DNA of 8,903 nucleotides, from positions 1-8,903 of the forward strand of contig PMIW01000033.1 in assembly GCA_003158365.1 (NCBI GenBank), in the 5' to 3' direction. Of this stretch, positions 5,489-8,903 are shown one piece after another. Origin of the DNA: Ignavibacteriota bacterium. Lineage in GTDB: Bacteria; Bacteroidota; Ignavibacteria; Tepidaquicellales; Tepidaquicellaceae. The number at the start of each line of letters is the position of its first letter. The stretch's first letter is position 1. A program made the translations under genes and the position numbers. Below the pieces are notes generated by a model. The model did not search any database, was not told the DNA's origin, and saw only the letters and a program-made list of their open reading frames with translations.

Positions 5489-6262
5489 TTATTTCATCTG
5501 GTTTAAATAATCAATCTTCTTTGTAAGCTCATCCCAGTATCTAGGATTTAATTTCATTGCCATTTCATAATTTTCTATAGCCATATCATAATTAAAAACT
5601 TTCTCCCACGAAGAACCCCTGTTATAATAGGCCTTTGCAAGTCTTGGGTCTGCCTGAATGGTTCTGTCATATTCTTTTATTGCCTGCCAGGGATTTTCAA
5701 TAGCATCATATACATTGCCTTTGTTAAACCATGCGATTGTATCATCCGGTTTGAGTTCGAGAACTTTATTATAATCCCATAGAGCCTGCTCATAATGTTT
5801 CAATCTTTCGTGAGCCGTGCCTCTGTTCTGATATGCTGAGTGATTGTAAGGATTCAATTGAATATATTTATCATAGTCCGCAATTGCCTCTTTATATTTC
5901 TGAATATTCTGGAAGTGATTTCCTCTGTCAAGATAGGGACCCGGATTGAGAGTGTCTTTGCTGATAAGCAAATTCAGGCGTTCAAAAGCTTTAAGGTTTT
6001 CCACTTTATAAACGCTGTCTCTTGGTTTACTGTAACCCATATGATAACTTTCAATATTGTCGCGGTAATCAAAATAACCGCTGCCATATATATCCGTACT
6101 GTCATTGGGATTCCTTGTAATTGGCGGGTTCAGCCTGGTTTGACTCGAATCCATCGAATATACTAATTCCGTGCGTTTACGTTTATTCTTGTTGTAATTA
6201 TAATACCAGATTGCCGATAAAATGACAACAATTAATAATGCAAATAATATTATTTTTTTCAT
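5489..6262 (-). CDS. Membrane-anchored TPR protein
   Basis: A 257-residue protein with an N-terminal hydrophobic anchor (about 3-20) that has no lipobox and no clear cleavage site, followed by a basic patch (NKNKRKR). A low-complexity, Asn/Asp/Tyr-rich linker (32-90) leads into four TPR units (107-140, 141-174, 175-208, 209-242). These keep the Y-x-N-R-G and A-I-x-x-Y-x-x-x-I/L-x-x-x-P pattern. It differs from the lipoprotein TPR gene at 4161-4874 in anchor type and repeat number, so the two are not simple duplicates. It is probably a scaffold facing the periplasm; partners are unknown. It lies 16 bp downstream of the DinB-like gene, with a Shine-Dalgarno-like AAGGGA nine bases before its ATG, so it is probably the last gene of the queA block. 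Confidence 0.88.
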   Translation of the reverse strand: MKKIILFALLIVVILSAIWYYNYNKNKRKRTELVYSMDSSQTRLNPPITRNPNDSTDIYGSGYFDYRDNIESYHMGYSKPRDSVYKVENLKAFERLNLLISKDTLNPGPYLDRGNHFQNIQKYKEAIADYDKYIQLNPYNHSAYQNRGTAHERLKHYEQALWDYNKVLELKPDDTIAWFNKGNVYDAIENPWQAIKEYDRTIQADPRLAKAYYNRGSSWEKVFNYDMAIENYEMAMKLNPRYWDELTKKIDYLNQMK

Positions 6263-6271
6263 TTTGAAAAA

Positions 6272-6277
6272 TCCCTT
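6272..6277 (-). promoter_or_regulatory. Ribosome binding site AAGGGA
   Basis: On the reverse strand AAGGGA lies nine bases before ATG 6262 and abuts the TAA of the upstream DinB-like gene. It supports the chosen start of the TPR protein and its reading from a shared transcript. Confidence 0.55.
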
Positions 6278-6278
6278 A

Positions 6279-6794
6279 TTATTTATTCAGATAATTTTCT
6301 TTTAAAAAATTTATATGATATAATTCATGTCCTGCAAGTATATATAATATTGCTCTTACAGAAAATTCAAATTCATTTGCCGTTCCTGTTTGCATTAAAT
6401 CCTCTTCATCAAAGCTCTGAAAAAATTTCAAATCAGCAGCTCTGAGCAGAAGCATTTCGTCAGCGATTTCCTTTAATGATTTTTTATAATACCTGGAATT
6501 TTTTATATAAATATCCTGGTCATATCCTGCCATAGGCTGCTTATCCCTTCGGGAAATTCTTAATGCCCTGTATGCCAAAACTCTTTCGGTATCCAGCAGG
6601 TGCCCCAGGACTTCTTTAATCGTCCATTTTCCGAATGCATATGTGCTGTTTCCCTGTTCCTCCGAAATTGTAGAGATAAATTTCTGAACATATATTGATT
6701 GTTCTTCCAGTATTTTTAAAATATCTCCGTCTTTTACCAACGGAAGATACTGATTATAATATTCCGGATATTCTTCGGGTGTTGGTCGTCCCAT
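6279..6794 (-). CDS. DinB-like metal-binding four-helix-bundle protein
   Basis: A 171-residue soluble protein of the DinB/YfiT superfamily (DinB_2 type). It starts with the family's usual RPTPEEYPEYYNQY (residues 3-16). The metal-binding triad is visible: His65 in GHLLDTER (64-71), then His156 and His160 in GHELYHINFL (155-164). Members bind Zn or Ni on a four-helix bundle. Some act as thiol-dependent transferases (bacillithiol or mycothiol S-transferases, maleylpyruvate isomerase), but most have no known reaction. The name DinB comes from a Bacillus damage-inducible gene, and no LexA-like box is seen here, so an SOS role is not implied. It lies 62 bp downstream of the PLP enzyme gene and 16 bp upstream of a TPR gene. 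Proximity to a thiol-metabolising enzyme makes a thiol-transferase role conceivable but unproven. Confidence 0.9.
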   Translation of the reverse strand: MGRPTPEEYPEYYNQYLPLVKDGDILKILEEQSIYVQKFISTISEEQGNSTYAFGKWTIKEVLGHLLDTERVLAYRALRISRRDKQPMAGYDQDIYIKNSRYYKKSLKEIADEMLLLRAADLKFFQSFDEEDLMQTGTANEFEFSVRAILYILAGHELYHINFLKENYLNK

Positions 6795-6856
6795 TTTTAA
6801 AAATTATTAATATATTTAACTCTTCTAAAAAATAAATTCAATGACAAATTATAGTC

Positions 6857-7828
6857 TCATTTAAACAGGTGAATATTACCCCCCGTATGCAAAAAAAGTA
6901 AATTTTCGTTTTTTAAGAACCGCCCTTTCCTTATATAATCAAGCAATCCCGATGCTGCCTTACCGGAATAGACATAGTCCAGCATGATTCCCTCGTTTTT
7001 GGCAAATATTTCCACTGCCTCAATTCCTTTTTTAGTGACTGCTGCATATTTTTCACCCATATATCCGTCATCAACTAAAATATCTTTTTCATTTATCTTA
7101 ACTTTAAAATTTTCAGCAACTTTGCTGGATAATTTAAAAATTTCAGACATCAGGATATTTTTTTCTTTAGATACATCAAACCCTATGATTTTTCCATTCC
7201 AATTATTCAGTTTTGCTCCGACTACAAGACCGGACTGTGTTCCGGCAGATGCTGTTGCGTGAAAAATATAATCGAATTTTATTTTCATCTTTTTGCTGTT
7301 CTGCATAATTTCATTAAAAGCTTTTACATAACCAAGCGCTCCAACAGGACTCGAGCCGCCTATCGGCATCCGGTATACTTTCTTTCCCTTTTTAGTCAAC
7401 TTATCCGATAATTCGGCTTCATAATTTTCCCAGTCGCTCCAGTCTTCCGATTCAACAAAATATGTCTTAGCTCCGAATAAATTATCGAGCAGGAGATTTG
7501 CAGTCGCCTTTTCAGGTCTTTTACTGCCTCCCAATACAAGGTGCACTTCCAGTCCGTAAACTGCTCCAGCCGCGGAAGCTATCCTGCAGAAATTTGACTG
7601 AACTCCTCCGATACCGATTAACGTGTCCGCTTTTTTTCTCTTTGCATCTGCAACAAGAAATTCAAGTTTCCGGGTCTTATTTCCGCCGAAGGCAAAACCC
7701 GTAAGGTCATCTCGCTTGCAATATACATTAGCTTTAAACAACTTTGAAATATTTTCAAGCTTATGCAACGGGGTGGGTAAAACCGACAATTTGAAACCGG
7801 AATATTTATTGAAAATATTATTTTTCAT
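6857..7828 (-). CDS. D-cysteine desulfhydrase-like PLP enzyme (ACC deaminase family)
   Basis: A 323-residue fold-type II PLP enzyme of the ACC deaminase/D-cysteine desulfhydrase family, full length for the group. The PLP lysine is Lys51 in GGNKTRKLE (48-56). The substrate-binding QSN with Ser78 follows (77-79), and the phosphate-binding and C-terminal motifs are present. Two positions that separate the subfamilies favour D-cysteine desulfhydrase. In ACC deaminase the catalytic Tyr is followed by Glu (VYEGK), whereas here it is VYSGK (Tyr287-Ser288). The HLGG of ACC deaminase is here HTGG (314-317). The likely reaction is D-cysteine to pyruvate, sulfide and ammonia, although related D-amino acids or L-cysteate-type substrates cannot be excluded. 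Its ATG lies four bases after the queA stop, so it is almost certainly co-transcribed with queA. It has no visible Shine-Dalgarno and may rely on coupling. Confidence 0.9.
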   Translation of the reverse strand: MKNNIFNKYSGFKLSVLPTPLHKLENISKLFKANVYCKRDDLTGFAFGGNKTRKLEFLVADAKRKKADTLIGIGGVQSNFCRIASAAGAVYGLEVHLVLGGSKRPEKATANLLLDNLFGAKTYFVESEDWSDWENYEAELSDKLTKKGKKVYRMPIGGSSPVGALGYVKAFNEIMQNSKKMKIKFDYIFHATASAGTQSGLVVGAKLNNWNGKIIGFDVSKEKNILMSEIFKLSSKVAENFKVKINEKDILVDDGYMGEKYAAVTKKGIEAVEIFAKNEGIMLDYVYSGKAASGLLDYIRKGRFLKNENLLFLHTGGNIHLFK

Positions 7829-7832
7829 TTTA

Positions 7833-8903
7833 TTATTTTATTAAAATTGATGAATCACCATAGCTCAAAAACCTGAAATCATTATTCAGGGCATATTCAT
7901 AAACTACTTTCCAGTCTTCCCCGATAAATGCAGCTATAAGCAATAACAATGTACTGCCGGGCAGATGAAAATTTGTTACTAGTAAATCCACAACATTAAA
8001 TTTATATCCCGGAATTATCATCAGTTCTGTCTTGCCGTAAATTTGCTTTAATTTTTTTTTATGCATAAAATTCAAAACCGCATCAATGGAGTTTTCAAAT
8101 GAAACTCCGTCATTTTCATAAGGATACCACTGCTCAATTTTAAATTCACACGTTTCATCTTTTAAGAGTTTAACTCCGAACCAGTAAACGCTTTCCAGTG
8201 TTCTGAGCGAAGTTGTTCCTACGGCAGTGATTTTCCTGCTTTTGTACTCCAAAATATTTTTCAATAAATCATCGTTCACGCAAAATAATTCCCCGTGCAT
8301 TTTATGCCCGCCGATTGTTTCGGATTTAACAGGTTTGAATGTTCCTGCTCCGACATTTAAAGTAAGAAAATCTATTTTGCATTTTTTTTGCTCAAGTTTA
8401 TCAAATTCTTTTTGTGTAAAGTGCAGACCTGCAGTCGGGGCGGCCACAGAACCTTCCACCCGGGCATAAACAGTCTGGTACTTAACTTTATCGGATTCTT
8501 CTGATTCCCTTCTGATATATGGAGGCAAAGGAATTTTACCGAGTGACTCTATCACTTCGCCGAATGTAATATCAGCAGGTTCCCAGTTAAACCCGATTAA
8601 GTATTCATCGGTATCTTTACTTTTTACTTCAGCAGATATTTCATATTCTCTGTCCTGATAATTAAATTTGGCTGTAACCTTTCCGCTTTTCCATTTGCTT
8701 GCATTTCTGATAAAACATTTCCATTCGGATTTTCCTTTCTTATGAAATTCAACCTGGTAATCAGTGGTATCGGATGACGGTTCAAGGCAAAATATCTCAA
8801 TCTTTGCACCTGAGTCTTTTAAAAAAAACAATCTCGCCGGAATAACTTTTGTATTATTAAAAATTATTAAGGAATCATCCGGAACATAATCCGTAATATT
8901 TTC
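7833..8903 (-). CDS. queA: S-adenosylmethionine:tRNA ribosyltransferase-isomerase (QueA), 5' end outside window
   Basis: QueA transfers and isomerises the ribosyl group of SAM onto preQ1 at tRNA position 34, making epoxyqueuosine. The frame stays open to the window edge, so 356 residues are visible and roughly 30-40 N-terminal residues are missing. Motifs counted from the first visible residue are NNTKVIPARL (16-25), EGSVAAPTAGLHFT (150-163), NVGAGTFKPV (183-192), HKMHGE (200-205), VGTTSLRTLES (228-238), TNFHLPGSTLL (310-320) and YGDSS (348-352). The first motif lies upstream of the apparent TTG start at 8831, which is therefore false. Two things are unusual. The normally conserved His of the LHVGaGTF motif is Asn183. 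A long insert with WFGVKL and PYE (about 240-290) also makes the protein longer than the E. coli type. That insert is, as I recall, usual in Bacteroidota-type QueA. It heads the reverse block. Confidence 0.95.
   Translation of the reverse strand, partial: ENITDYVPDDSLIIFNNTKVIPARLFFLKDSGAKIEIFCLEPSSDTTDYQVEFHKKGKSEWKCFIRNASKWKSGKVTAKFNYQDREYEISAEVKSKDTDEYLIGFNWEPADITFGEVIESLGKIPLPPYIRRESEESDKVKYQTVYARVEGSVAAPTAGLHFTQKEFDKLEQKKCKIDFLTLNVGAGTFKPVKSETIGGHKMHGELFCVNDDLLKNILEYKSRKITAVGTTSLRTLESVYWFGVKLLKDETCEFKIEQWYPYENDGVSFENSIDAVLNFMHKKKLKQIYGKTELMIIPGYKFNVVDLLVTNFHLPGSTLLLLIAAFIGEDWKVVYEYALNNDFRFLSYGDSSILIK

Noticed and set aside
5840..6166. Forward open frame of 108 codons inside the TPR gene
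   Set aside because: It mirrors the TPR coding strand. Long antisense frames are common over repetitive AT-rich coding sequence.
4161..6262. The two TPR genes as a recent tandem duplication
   Set aside because: They differ in anchor type (lipobox against uncleaved anchor), linker and repeat number, and share only the generic TPR consensus.
6848..6853. Reverse-strand TATAAT upstream of the DinB-like gene
   Set aside because: No -35 partner at suitable spacing; the box is expected by chance in this composition.
8829..8831. TTG as the start codon of queA
   Set aside because: The frame is open upstream to the window edge and encodes the conserved NNTKVIPARL motif, so the gene is cut by the window and starts outside it.

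Overview
This is an AT-rich bacterial chromosomal fragment, most likely from the Bacteroidota/Chlorobiota/Ignavibacteria group. The pointers are an M64-type secreted metallopeptidase with a Sec signal, two membrane-tethered TPR proteins, several lipoproteins with short Lys-rich N-termini, a lipocalin-like lipoprotein, start sites that mostly lack a Shine-Dalgarno sequence, and a QueA with a long insertion. The lineage is an inference from gene style; no marker gene settles it.

Layout. Positions 1-141 hold the tail of a forward membrane-protein gene cut by the window edge. Positions 142-517 hold no gene but carry a cluster of four small hairpins and one degenerate relic. Two forward genes follow: a lipocalin-like lipoprotein (518-1030) and a small HXXEE-type membrane protein (1113-1493). 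Another hairpin element lies between them, and short repeats supply the stop codons of both. From 4874 down to 1538 runs a reverse-strand block: a TPR lipoprotein, an M64 family metallopeptidase and an Nramp metal transporter, the last two joined by an ATGA overlap. A divergent spacer (4875-5057) separates this from a lone forward gene for an unrecognised single-pass membrane protein (5058-5486). That gene converges, with a 2-bp gap, on a second reverse-strand block from 8903 down to 5489: queA (5' end outside the window), a D-cysteine desulfhydrase/ACC deaminase family PLP enzyme, a DinB-like metal-binding protein and a TPR membrane protein.

How the genes may work together. The reverse blocks look like operons by spacing (4 bp between queA and the PLP enzyme, 16 bp between DinB and TPR, 4-bp overlap between peptidase and Nramp), but their products do not form one obvious pathway. 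QueA makes the queuosine precursor in tRNA, the PLP enzyme probably degrades D-cysteine or a related amino acid, and Nramp imports Mn(II)/Fe(II).

I found no CRISPR array, transposase, phage gene, tRNA or rRNA, and no convincing new multi-gene system. The most unusual signal is the set of hairpin elements at 196-396 and 1066-1091. They share an architecture and flanking words but have different arm sequences, including two compensatory base-pair changes between a pair of sister elements.
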